From: Monarcha castaneiventris obscurior
Lineage: Eukaryota > Chordata > Aves > Passeriformes > Monarchidae
Direction of reading: 5' to 3'
Assembly (NCBI GenBank): GCA_026261815.1
Contig: JAMPIT010000230.1
Coordinates: 6,571,001 to 6,635,000, forward strand
DNA: 64,000 nt
Both the position numbers and the translations under genes were made by a program. Shown here one piece after another: positions 54,079 through 64,000 of the stretch. The notes under the pieces are model-generated. The model was not told the DNA's origin. It made no database searches and was given only the letters and a program-made list of their open reading frames with translations. Every line of letters begins with the position of its first letter. The first letter of the stretch is position 1.

Positions 54079-57000
54079 TATTAACATGTGCCTTGACTGC
54101 TTAATAGCATATAGCCTCAGGGGGCCTGAGGCTTCTAAGGAGGAAAAAAAAAAGGTATCAGAGTCAACATCCTGCCCTAATTCACAGGTCTACTGCTGGT
54201 AGAGCCCACAAGTGTTATGCTGCTTTTTGTGCTTCTCTAATGTCAGCAGCCCCATTCTTAACAGCAGAACAATAGGCTGACACTGAGCTTAGGCAGGTTT
54301 CTAGCGCGTTGCCTCTTGGATAAAGATATCTTTTTATTCTTATATCTGCAGAAAAGGAAATACCCTTCTAAGTCCTGCCAGCTGCCAGCAAAAGGCTCCA
54401 GAGCATACAGCCTTTCATACAGACTCCCACTGAAGTCAATGGGATCACTCACATGAATGCAAAGTTGCTAAACCAGGCACTCCAGAGGAATTGAAAAGCC
54501 ATCTGCTAATTAATTTAAAAATCTATTTTCATGAGATATGTGAATATACTTTATGTGCTTCTCTGTGTGCTCCTCGGATTTAGATCCCAAAATGCAGAAA
54601 AGGACCAGGACCTGAAAACTGACAGTCAGGGTAAGGATTGGGACTTCGTACCGAGAAAGAAAAATGTTAATGCAGAAGCTCATAAAAACTTTATTCGCCA
54701 GCTAACCACTCACAATGCAATGCCACCAGTGTAGTCTAGTTTAATAAGTTTCCAATTTGACCCTAAATTCATTATGTGCACAGTATTGCTGACACAGGGA
54801 TAGCAAAAGTGGAACGGCAGCACTGTGGAGAATTTTGACACCATTGCCCTTGGAAATATCTTGGAAAATCAGTCATGACTCAAGGTCAAATCACAAGTAC
54901 AGTCAAGCAAAGGATATGGTGCCTTGCACAGCAACACACACACTCCCCCATTTACCATCTATTCCCAATTTCCATAGCTACAAAAAAAAGGCAAGGGGCA
55001 ACAAGAAAAAGAAAAAAACCTCCCTCAGCCCTCTGGAGGATAAGCATTTTATCTTCTTCCAGTTAGAGCCCTTTAAGTCTGTTTTTCAACAGTGGTACAG
55101 CTCTGTCTCTGCTTCCACAAGCAGTAACATCAGTGAGCTAAGACTTATAAGAAGTGAAGGTTGCTTTCTCAGATAAAAGGGATTTTCTAATGCCTGGCCT
55201 TCTGGATGTTTCTTGTGTAGTTGTTTGGCATTCAGAAATACTGCCTGGTTATTTCTATTCCAGAAATCTTTTATACTTCAGCAAAGATACTGCCATGCTC
55301 CACACACTCACTGGATCCCTGTATGCTCTCCCAATAACTCTGTGATATATTCAGAATAAAAATATTTCTCTGCAAGCCTTATAAGCAGTCTTGACCTTTC
55401 CAACACATCTGCCACAGTAAAGTTCACATACGATACCTTAGGTACGTATTAATGTGATATGATATTGTCTATACAAACATACATTATGTATTGCATAATA
55501 GCATAGCTAGAAATACTATGTACCTTTAGCATAATGCAGGCTAACACTCAAATGACAGCAGTTTTGGAAACACCAGTTCAGCATCAGTAACTACTGGCTA
55601 TATGTAAAAATCAAGAGCTTTTAAATATCAGCTTCTTGGGGGGTCTGCTAAGCTGGACACTGCAGATATCCACCATCCACAGGAGATTTTGACATACATA
55701 GATGAAAGATGTCAGACCTTCATGTTGTTTATTTTTAAACACAGATTTGAGGTGCTTTTGAAGATTTTAAAGACTCTGTGACTGTAAAAAGTTTAACTAA
55801 ATATTTATCATTAATTTCTAATAATTTTAAGGCCCACATTGATAGTGAATTCCTTAGTAACATTTTACGACTCACTTTTTTCTGAGCTTGTGGTGTTACA
55901 CATAAGTTAGCAACATCCATTTGTGAAGATCTTTCTGTATGCATCCCAGAATTACTCAGTAGCAGCCAAAAGAGGACAAATCACCCAAGTGAAGATGTAG
56001 CTGTGGTGCAATTTCCATCATGACTTTATTCATGGGAAAGCGGGACAGGAAGAGAAAAAAAAGCAGCAGGAGTTGATATAGCATTTACAGCCAGGGCTGT
56101 GCCTATGCCTGCATTAAAAGTCATGTCTCTATTTCTAGTACCCTGGATTAAAGCAGATACTGTCTGACTTGCCATTTATTTATTCTTACTAGGTTTCAAT
56201 CTACAGGGTGCAGCAGGAACACAGTACTGGAGGGTTATTTAATGTGGGAGCTGACATGGCTTACAGGGGGAAAAAGAAGTTTCCTATTCAGTAACTAAAT
56301 CAATAAGAAGCGTGCTTAAAATTACCCCAAACACACTTCCTTCTCTTGGGTATTTCCTTTCCATGTCAGACATCTGACTTTCCTTCTTACACCCTAAATC
56401 TTCGAATCAGATTGTGGTGATAAACTCCTGCATTTCTGCAAAGGCCCTTTAAAACCAACAAAGCATCGCAGAGATCCCCACTTGCAAGGGCTGAATCAAG
56501 GCTTTCAGTGAGGCCCTGACTAATTCCAAATCGGCGAGCAGCAAACCGTAACTAAGGGCTGACAATGAGGAATATTGCTACGTGGGGCAGAAAATGCCAA
56601 GGTCCTGCCACAAAATCCATTTACTGTACACCTCTCGCAGCAAGAACTGCACCTCAGAAAAACACAGACTTTGACCGCATACTGCAAACCACCGAGTAAT
56701 TACCATCAAAACAACCTGTGCATTTCATTACACAAACGTATGAGTTCTCAGCACACAAAGATTTAGAATGAGAAATTATTTGTATTGTCCAAATGACAAA
56801 GGGGCAGGACTGAGGCCTCTTGATATTATGTTTGAAAGGGGGAGAAATAGTCTCATGAAAATTCAAAGTTCTCACCTAATAAAATGCAGAGTAAATTATT
56901 CTTTTCTTGCATGAGAGAAGATGAGGAGAACAAATCACTAAATATAATAGTTATATATGGAATCTAGAATATATTCAAGTTATAGGGTAAGGAAATCCAA

Positions 57001-60000
57001 AATAACAGCAATTACATGCACTACAAAAATATATTTTCAGTTGCTCTGAAAGCACCTTATAGAAAATTTGAGAAGATATGCACTTTATAGCCTATAATGA
57101 CAACTGAAAGAAAAACAACATTAATCTAGGAAAAAATCCCAACCCTGCCATTGTCAGAGCCACAATACAACTGTAATTCCAGCAGGTTAGGATGAAGATA
57201 TAATACAAAGCAAAGTACTAATATTATTTGCTTTTTCTCAGATCTTTTTTTCTTCTCAGTGGCTTATGCCACTACAGTTGCAATATCAGTTATTTTCCAA
57301 TCTTCTGCAAATGGAGAAGGGGGAAGGGGAAATAAAACATCTCTTATTCACTCATGTTTGGATTTTCAATATTTTTTTCCCTTGATAGCTTCTCCTTTGA
57401 GCAGTAGCAGTGACAATTCCCCAAGGGCAGAATTCAGGTCTTGGAAATATGTACACAGCATACAAATCTTCCATAATGCTCTTTCTAATAGTTTGTTAAA
57501 CTCTGAGAAATGTTATCTATGGAAATACATATATGCATTTCATAAGCCCAAAGCCAGGTCCTGATGCCATCTGCATTGAGCTATAACAACCATTTATTCA
57601 CTTTATAGAAAATGCTCATAGTTTATACAAATAACTAAGTTTGAATGGCTCCTGCCAAGATGAATACAACATCTGTCAACACAGACTTCTCTGTGCAGTC
57701 CCTAGAAACTGTCTTCCAAGTCCACACGGCAGTGTGCATAGGCTGCAACTTTGTGAAATGTTTCAGAAATTACTGGGCAGGCCTGAGTTCAAACTTCCAG
57801 CTTTCTACTGAGCTGAAGAAAGCCCTTTTTGTACAGCTATCCACCATCCTGCCTCGAGCCTAAATCTATTCCCAGTGTCACTGAAGGGCAGTTCTGCTTC
57901 CATAAACTGTGAAGCTCTGAATCATTTTGCCAATTAGGATAAAAGGTTGTGCTGAATTTGTGGTGTGGGATGTGAGAAAAGAGTAGTCACCACAGTGGTC
58001 ACAAAACACACAAGACAGAACTTAGAAATACTCCTGATTATAGATTAATCTGCCAATGCACAGGCAATAAATTATTGAGGTCACAAAATTTAGCACAGCA
58101 GACTTTTACTTAGTACCTACCAATGTTACACTGTCCAGAGTGAAGATGATTTACTGGGCAGACTGTATTAAATCAAGTCTGAAGGCTTGTTGTAACAAAA
58201 GCACCCGACTGACAAGGATTTCACCTGCATGTATTGTTCTCAATTTTCAAAACTGCCCACAGATAGCTACCATGAGCTAAAATGCAAACATTAAGAAAAA
58301 TGACAGCATCTACGTTGGTACAATTCCACCTTATCTCTGAGTGATATTTCAACTCTAAATGTTTTGTTCTACAAAACTGTATTGACAACCAGCCCAAGGC
58401 CTGAATATCTTTTTTTTCTTTTTCTCCACATATACTTTTAACAAGCATTGAACTATGCTGCTTCTTCTAAATCTTGACCCTCTAGTTTCTTAGCTTAATT
58501 TGAAGTCACAGCCTGCAGATCAGCAACATGAGTCTTTTATCAAATATTATTCTGGTATTTTCTGAGAGAGGTTTTACAAAGTTGAAACACTTTATTGAAA
58601 TTATTTAATGGGTATCATTTATCACTAGCAATGAATTTAGAATTTCCATATTCTCATCCTTTATAAGTCATTAGCTAGAGACAGCAACACACACGTGTCA
58701 ATGCCTTTAGCTTTGCTCACCTGCAGGAACAGTCCTTATGAACTACATCTCTAAAAGCATTTTCTTACTGTAGGGTGGAATTCATTTTCAAGGCACTCAT
58801 TTAGAGCCAGAACTGACAAATTTAATGAAGCAGTTCTCTATGCAATGCTGTCTCAGAGGGATCTCTGAATACCACCTCACCGCAGAAACAAAGTTCACAG
58901 CATGAATTAGTGTTACGTAGCTGAAACACAAAGCACAATGCCACTAACAGCGGTAAAAGTTCAAAATAGCCATTAATTCTGTAATTGTAAGCCTGAGTAT
59001 CTGAAAATAGCATATGTATTCAGAAAGTGAATGCTTTTTGAATGCCTTCCTCATTCTTTGGCCTTTATATATAACCTTGAATGACAAAACACTTCTTAAT
59101 TTTATTAACATATGGTATGCAAAATAGATACAGAGATAGATACCATAGGTGTGGAGCACAATAATCCATCTGATAAAATTGCAAAGTCTATCACCAGTTA
59201 CTATAAATACCTATAGGATCATTTTAATTTTTTTAATTGGCCACTTTCAGACAAAGCATACACAGTGATTGCCAGAGCTATGGCTTAGACTGACATGTGG
59301 CAGAAAGTGATCATGGCTATAAGCACAGAGTGAGCAGAACAGTGTGTTCCCAGATGTGCTTTCCAATTCAAAGAAGCACTTGAAGTTTTCATGGAAATTT
59401 GGTTGAAGCCTAAGAGAACAAATGCTAAAATACCATAAAAGATCAAAATGTATAAACAAAGAGAAAGACTACAATTATTTTATATCGGTTTTATGAAAAT
59501 GCCACACTGAAGGAGTTACTGGAGCCAGCCACATACCACAACAGGATCAGCTGAGGAACAAAGCCCATGTCGCTGTCAAAACATGCTAGCCTGAGCCATC
59601 ATGCTAAAAAACATATGATCTAAACTGATGTGCTAAACTAAGCAGGTATTCATTATATACTTTCTAGATATATTATCTTCCTTTACCTCAATTTTACATA
59701 CAGTGCTGTCAAAAGAAAAAATTGGCCAAGTCACATGGTTTAAATGAAATCAGAGTTGAAGCGGTTTATTGATTTATTAATGGGACGTAATTAACTGGCA
59801 ATCAGTGAGCTATACATTCAGGATCAGTATCGACAAAAGAACAGATAAACCACAATACCAGGCACTTACCAAATGATAGCAAGTGCTCACAATTTTCTAA
59901 ACAGTCTTCTACTGCTAGACCCCCAAAATTTCTAATGCCCACATTCACACAGCTCCCTGCACACACACAACCTACTCACAGGCAGTGTACAAGGATCTCC

Positions 60001-60759
60001 CTCTCCTGGGGTACAGATTCCCATCTACAAGCACCTCTTTCAGAGATGTGGGGGCTCCAGCTTGGCACACACCTGTCCTGCTTTCTTCAGCTGCATAATT
60101 TGCAGGCAGTGAACAGAACCTCCCAGAGCCAGGTGGGAATGCCCAAGATATGTCCCAGCAGTGCCGAAAACCCACAGCCTCCAGCAGGGAGGAAGCACCA
60201 TCCAGGACGTCACAGGCTGTGGTGGTTGTGGGGCAGCCTCTAGCACTGGCAAACACCATTTTGATGCTGCTGTTCCCACTTCTGTCTCCCTGCTGTAGCA
60301 GGTTTTCATGCTTCTTTTACACTTCTTTTCAAGCTACCCCTCTTTTTTGTTTGTTTGTTTTGAAGCTACCAAAAGTCTCTAGGTAACTCCCTAGTTACCA
60401 TTTAAACCAGCTAATATTCCTGTAAAGCAAACTTCGGGGTTTTTTTAATTTCTGCTTTAGCACTCCCACATTTTGGGCAAACATCCTCTGAAGCAGTTTT
60501 GGGTCTTCCATTCACACACACTATTTACTCTTGCATTCCTCTTTGCAGTTATGCAGGCTGTGTTACTAAGAGAAGTAGCCACGCCAACTGATTCAGTGTT
60601 ACCAATAGGTGATTATACTTAATAAAGCTACTTTTGCTGGTCATAGGACAGGAGATGTGATAAATGAGACAGAGTTTAATGGTTGAGTTCAGCCAGATTG
60701 CAGCAATGTTTACAGCTAGACCTGTTAGCCTGAAAAACAAGTAAGAATTAATATGAGAA
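54079..60759 (-). other. PTPRN2: PTPRN2 intron between CR1 copies: no gene seen
   Basis: This is AT-rich intron. A plus-strand frame at 54531-54734 begins with a signal-peptide-like hydrophobic stretch but is unsupported otherwise. A GC-richer segment at about 59930-60310 has open frames on both strands with no recognisable family. A (TTTG)n run is at about 60346-60361. Nothing else identifiable was seen. Confidence 0.6.
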
Positions 60760-61311
60760 AAGCCCTGAGGAGAAGGACGTGGGAGTGTGGGTGGATGAGA
60801 AGCTCAGTGTGATCCGGTGAAGTGCACTTACAGCCCAGAAAGTCAAATGTGTGCTGGGCTTCATCAACAGCAGCATGGGCAGCAGGGGAGGGAAAGGATT
60901 CTGCCCCTCTGCTCTGGTTTCATGAGACCCCACCTCCCATGCTGGGTCCAGCTCTGGGGCCTCCAACATCAGAAAACCATGGAACTGTTGGAGCCAGTCC
61001 AGAGGCCACAAAGATGATCAGAGGGCTGGAGCACCTCTCCTGTGGAGACTGGGAGAGGGGCTGGGGTTGGAGATGGACCTTTTGCAAGAGCGTGTAGTGA
61101 AAGAACAAGGGGGAATGGCTTCAAACTGACAGAGGACAAGTTTAGATTAGATATTAGGAAGAAATTCTTTACTGTGAGAGTGGTGAGGCTATGGAACAGT
61201 TGCCCAGAGAAGCTGTGGATGCCCCATCCCTGGCAGTGTTCAAGGCCAGGCTGGATGGAGCTTGGAAGACAAACTTTAAGGTCTCTTCCATCCTATTTTA
61301 TAATTCTATTA
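60760..61311 (+). mobile_element. CR1 LINE, 5'-truncated 3' fragment with internal deletion
   Basis: The fragment begins in the part of CR1 ORF2 reading KDVGVWVDEKLS (about 60774-60810) and continues through QKVKCVLGFINSS to KMIRGLEHLS near 61030. A deletion after GGAGACTGGGAGAGG joins it to FARACSERTRGNGFKL (about 61078-61130), then FRLDIRKKFFTVRVVRLWN. It ends with AAGGTCTCTTCCATCC and a TAATTCTATTA terminus. The last part of the ORF and most of the 3' UTR are shortened. Several stops and frameshifts are present. It belongs to a different CR1 lineage from the copy at 43935, judging by wording such as KMIRGLEHLS against KLVKGLEGVS. It is antisense to PTPRN2. Confidence 0.94.
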
Positions 61312-64000
61312 CTTCTCAATTCCAATATATGTTTTTGTGGAAACCCACTCTCGTATAATGTACCCCATAACCCTCAGGGATCAAAAAAAAATTGTTTGTA
61401 CATGCTCAGTATTGACAGTTTCAGCCTTATTTTCCTCAGTCCCCATTTCCCAATTGGTGAAATATCACTTTTCCCCATTCAGTAAACTAATTAATCGCGT
61501 TGAAAAATGTAAATAGTACTGTGTTGATTGATATTGCAATATGTAACAGTAAAATAATAGTTCTGTACTTAGCACAGGGTTTGGATATGCTGTGCAGCAT
61601 ACACAGGCTGATGAAAATAAAAATAAATATAGCTATGAAATACAGAATAGGTACTATTTATTGAGCACAGAGAGGCGCCCTCAGATGCTTACAATCAAAT
61701 AGCTTGATGAAGAACTGAATCAGCACAGGTCTGGTACCGTGAATGAGTACTTTTGGGGACCTGGTCCACTGATTTTCAGCCTCTTCCAAGTATGAAGCCA
61801 CAGGACAGAAAACTGCAATTCTCTCTCCCATTTATGCCCAAAATAAGTCAATTTAGGATGTTAGATAATAAATATCACTTGTGACATCATCCTAAAGGGT
61901 AAGAAGCGATTTATATTTATATGAATAGACATGGAGGACAAATATGACCTATGGGAATATGTTAAATGTCTTCATGTGAAAACCAGAACTCTAATATTAA
62001 CAGAAAAATTGTCTCTCTGAAAGATATCTTCTTGCATCCCAACCAATATCAACATACACATCTGCTAACATTTGTGTTGAATAACTAGATTCACACACCT
62101 GATCATCTTTCAAAAGGGCAAATGGCTTGGTTTCATCAACAATATACAAATACTTGAAAGGAAAAAAAAATTACATTTAAGATTATAGATCTGCTAAACT
62201 GGTTTGGAAGCCAGCAATATAAAAATTCAATTTCTAAAATGCTCTGTGGTTTTGAAACAAAGAAATATCATTGTTGTTACCTATTTAATTTAAATAGACT
62301 TTGCAACTTTATTCATGTGGGCAGGGAAATGGATTCGGACCATGGCATATGCCTGGTAAGTAAACATCTCCGAGGAAAAAAACAGGTCACCAGTGCATAA
62401 AGTAGATTTGGGAACTGTTTAACTACATTTCTTCTCGATATTCATTACAGCAAAGCACCCAGGGCATCTATTTGACTTTACATTGTTTATTGCAATTTCC
62501 TCTTCTGAGAGTTTTAGACCTTGACAACTGAAGCCACAGCACCAGCCCTCAAACCAAAGTCCCTGACAAAAGAGCAGTGTCCACATTTGATGTGACTGTG
62601 GGATCCCAGTGAGTCTCTCAATAGTCAGTCCTGAAATGCTTCTGGGTTTTGGTCTTGACACTCAGCAGTCACAGTACCACGGCATACAGAAATCTCTTTG
62701 ATAAAGACTGACTTTTTCAGTGAGTTTCATAAAGAAATAGTTCTGCACATACCAAACTATATCATGTGACATGATTGACTTTCATGACATTGTTTATGGG
62801 TTTGACATAGAATAATTTTGGTAATTCTAAATTTTGTCCTTTCATCAATAGAGTATTCAGTTGCATTTTTTTTTTTTTTTTCTATTTTGTTTTATTAATG
62901 AGTTTGACCTTAATTATCAGAATAAAGCTCTGGTAATTGGGATACCTCTCTGATGAATAATAATTCTCCTAAATTTAAACCCCTCTTAAGGAAAGGCACA
63001 GTAGCTAGGGAAAAAGGGTCAGTATTGTATCTCAACACAAACAAATCAAAACACTTCTGAAACTCTTTTTCCTGTATATTCTTCATCTCACTCAGGAAGG
63101 ATTTACTACATTGTCAGTGAATGAACCACTTTGCTTTCCACCAGGCAATGTTGGGCAACTGTTCATTTCCAATAATTAAATAATTTCATAACTAGAAAAC
63201 AAAAGTGCACAGGGTTTTGTAATTGCTCTTTTTCCCCAATGAGCAGAGAGGGCAAGAAAAAGGAATAAAAAGACTAACAGAACAAAAAATTAAAGACTAA
63301 GAAATGGTATACACAGATACTGTAAGATTAATATGCACAAAAGAAATTCAGTATTTCCAATAGGAAGCAGCACTTCTCATCACACCACCATAACTAGCTG
63401 GAAAAAGGCCAACTCAGGAATCACAAAAAGGGTGGAAAAGATAGGTTTCAATGATCTAAAAGCTTTCTAAGGTAGGAAAGAAAATTCAAGTGGTAAGAGA
63501 AAAGATCTGAGCATAAGTTTTATATTTTGACCTTGGCTTTTCTTGCCCATGAAGTTACATGATGCTTTTAACTTTACTGACAGTAAACTGGTGTCATACT
63601 ACTGAGATTTTATTCCCCCACACATATCTGAAAATAATCTGCAGTCATAGATGTGAATGGTCACCTGATTTAATCCTCCTGATGCCTTCTGACTATTCTT
63701 TAAATTGCTTTTTGGAGAGTGTGTTCAGATTGGGGGCTTCTAAGCCATTAATGGTTTCATGGAGCAGCTGGGATAACTCATCTTGTGTTTCTTCAGCCAC
63801 TTGGGGCAGACAAAATGAAGAAAGCAACCCCATGCAGCCTTTTACTTGCAGAGCATTTCCACAGAGGGAAGATAGAGGAAATGTGAACAGAACTGAGCAG
63901 GATATGCTCCTAAAACTCCAAATTTGTATTAAGATTCAGGATGGAAATGAGTATGCTGTAACTCGTTCCTCTGTAGACACACCAAAATATTCAGGAAAAA
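61312..64000 (-). other. PTPRN2: PTPRN2 intron, window edge: no gene seen
   Basis: This is AT-rich intronic sequence with a T16 run at 62866-62881. No recognisable exon, RNA gene or transposon. The intron continues beyond the window. Confidence 0.55.
62866..62881. repeat. Poly(T) run, 16 bases
   Basis: An uninterrupted T16 followed by CTATTTTGTTTTATT. A mononucleotide microsatellite with no transposon body recognised next to it. Confidence 0.8.

Noticed and set aside
59930..59970. Possible upstream PTPRN2 exon ending in a GSCVN-like peptide on the minus strand
   Set aside because: The peptide resembles the CVN that precedes the DG-FGRCQ exon in phogrin. However, the phase-1 junction would need a G followed by GT, and the sequence reads AATG|TG. 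A donor at AAT|GTGGGC would be out of phase. The match is short enough for chance.
1..64000. miR-153 precursor, known to sit in a PTPRN2 intron in vertebrates
   Set aside because: I looked for the mature sequence and its complement by eye and did not see it. It lies in a more 3' intron of the gene in other species.
1..64000. CRISPR array, operon, prophage or other bacterial-type system
   Set aside because: There are no regularly spaced repeats, no dense coding and no ribosome-binding-site pattern. The spliced exon, CR1 elements and LTR show vertebrate DNA.

Overview
The window looks like a piece of bird nuclear genome, probably from a passerine or other neoavian. It is AT-rich, non-coding sequence. 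It carries three 5'-truncated CR1 LINEs, the dominant interspersed repeat of birds and reptiles, and one solitary retroviral LTR. There is no dense operon-like coding, no CRISPR array and no recognisable tRNA or rRNA gene.

The only cellular coding sequence I can defend is one 114-bp exon on the minus strand at 27339-27452. It has a strong polypyrimidine tract and AG acceptor on one side and a GT donor on the other. Its 38 codons closely resemble the luminal N-terminal segment of phogrin/IA-2beta (PTPRN2), from the DG-FGRCQ motif to the LQ-LR helix. The exon starts and ends in phase 1. I therefore read the whole window as one exon of PTPRN2 inside two very large introns, at least 27 kb on the 3' side and at least 36 kb on the 5' side. 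Long introns fit PTPRN2 better than its compact paralogue PTPRN. I did not find the neighbouring exons in the window.

Layout in plus-strand coordinates. 1-13123 is intron with simple repeats and one perfect hairpin. 13130-13778 is a solo LTR flanked by a 6-bp target duplication (13124-13129 and 13779-13784). 13785-27338 is intron. 27339-27452 is the PTPRN2 exon. 27453-43934 is intron with a 51-bp tandem duplication and an AT microsatellite. 43935-44490 is a CR1 3' fragment on the plus strand. 44491-53027 is intron. 53028-54078 is a minus-strand CR1 keeping pieces of the endonuclease and reverse transcriptase plus the 3' tail, with internal deletions. 54079-60759 is intron. 60760-61311 is a third CR1 on the plus strand. 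61312-64000 is intron.

The gene is transcribed on the minus strand. The LTR and two CR1 copies are antisense to it; the middle CR1 is in the sense orientation. I see no undescribed multi-gene system. The items most worth a second look are the exon assignment, the CpG-rich and apparently young solo LTR, and a few structural or coding-like oddities in the introns.
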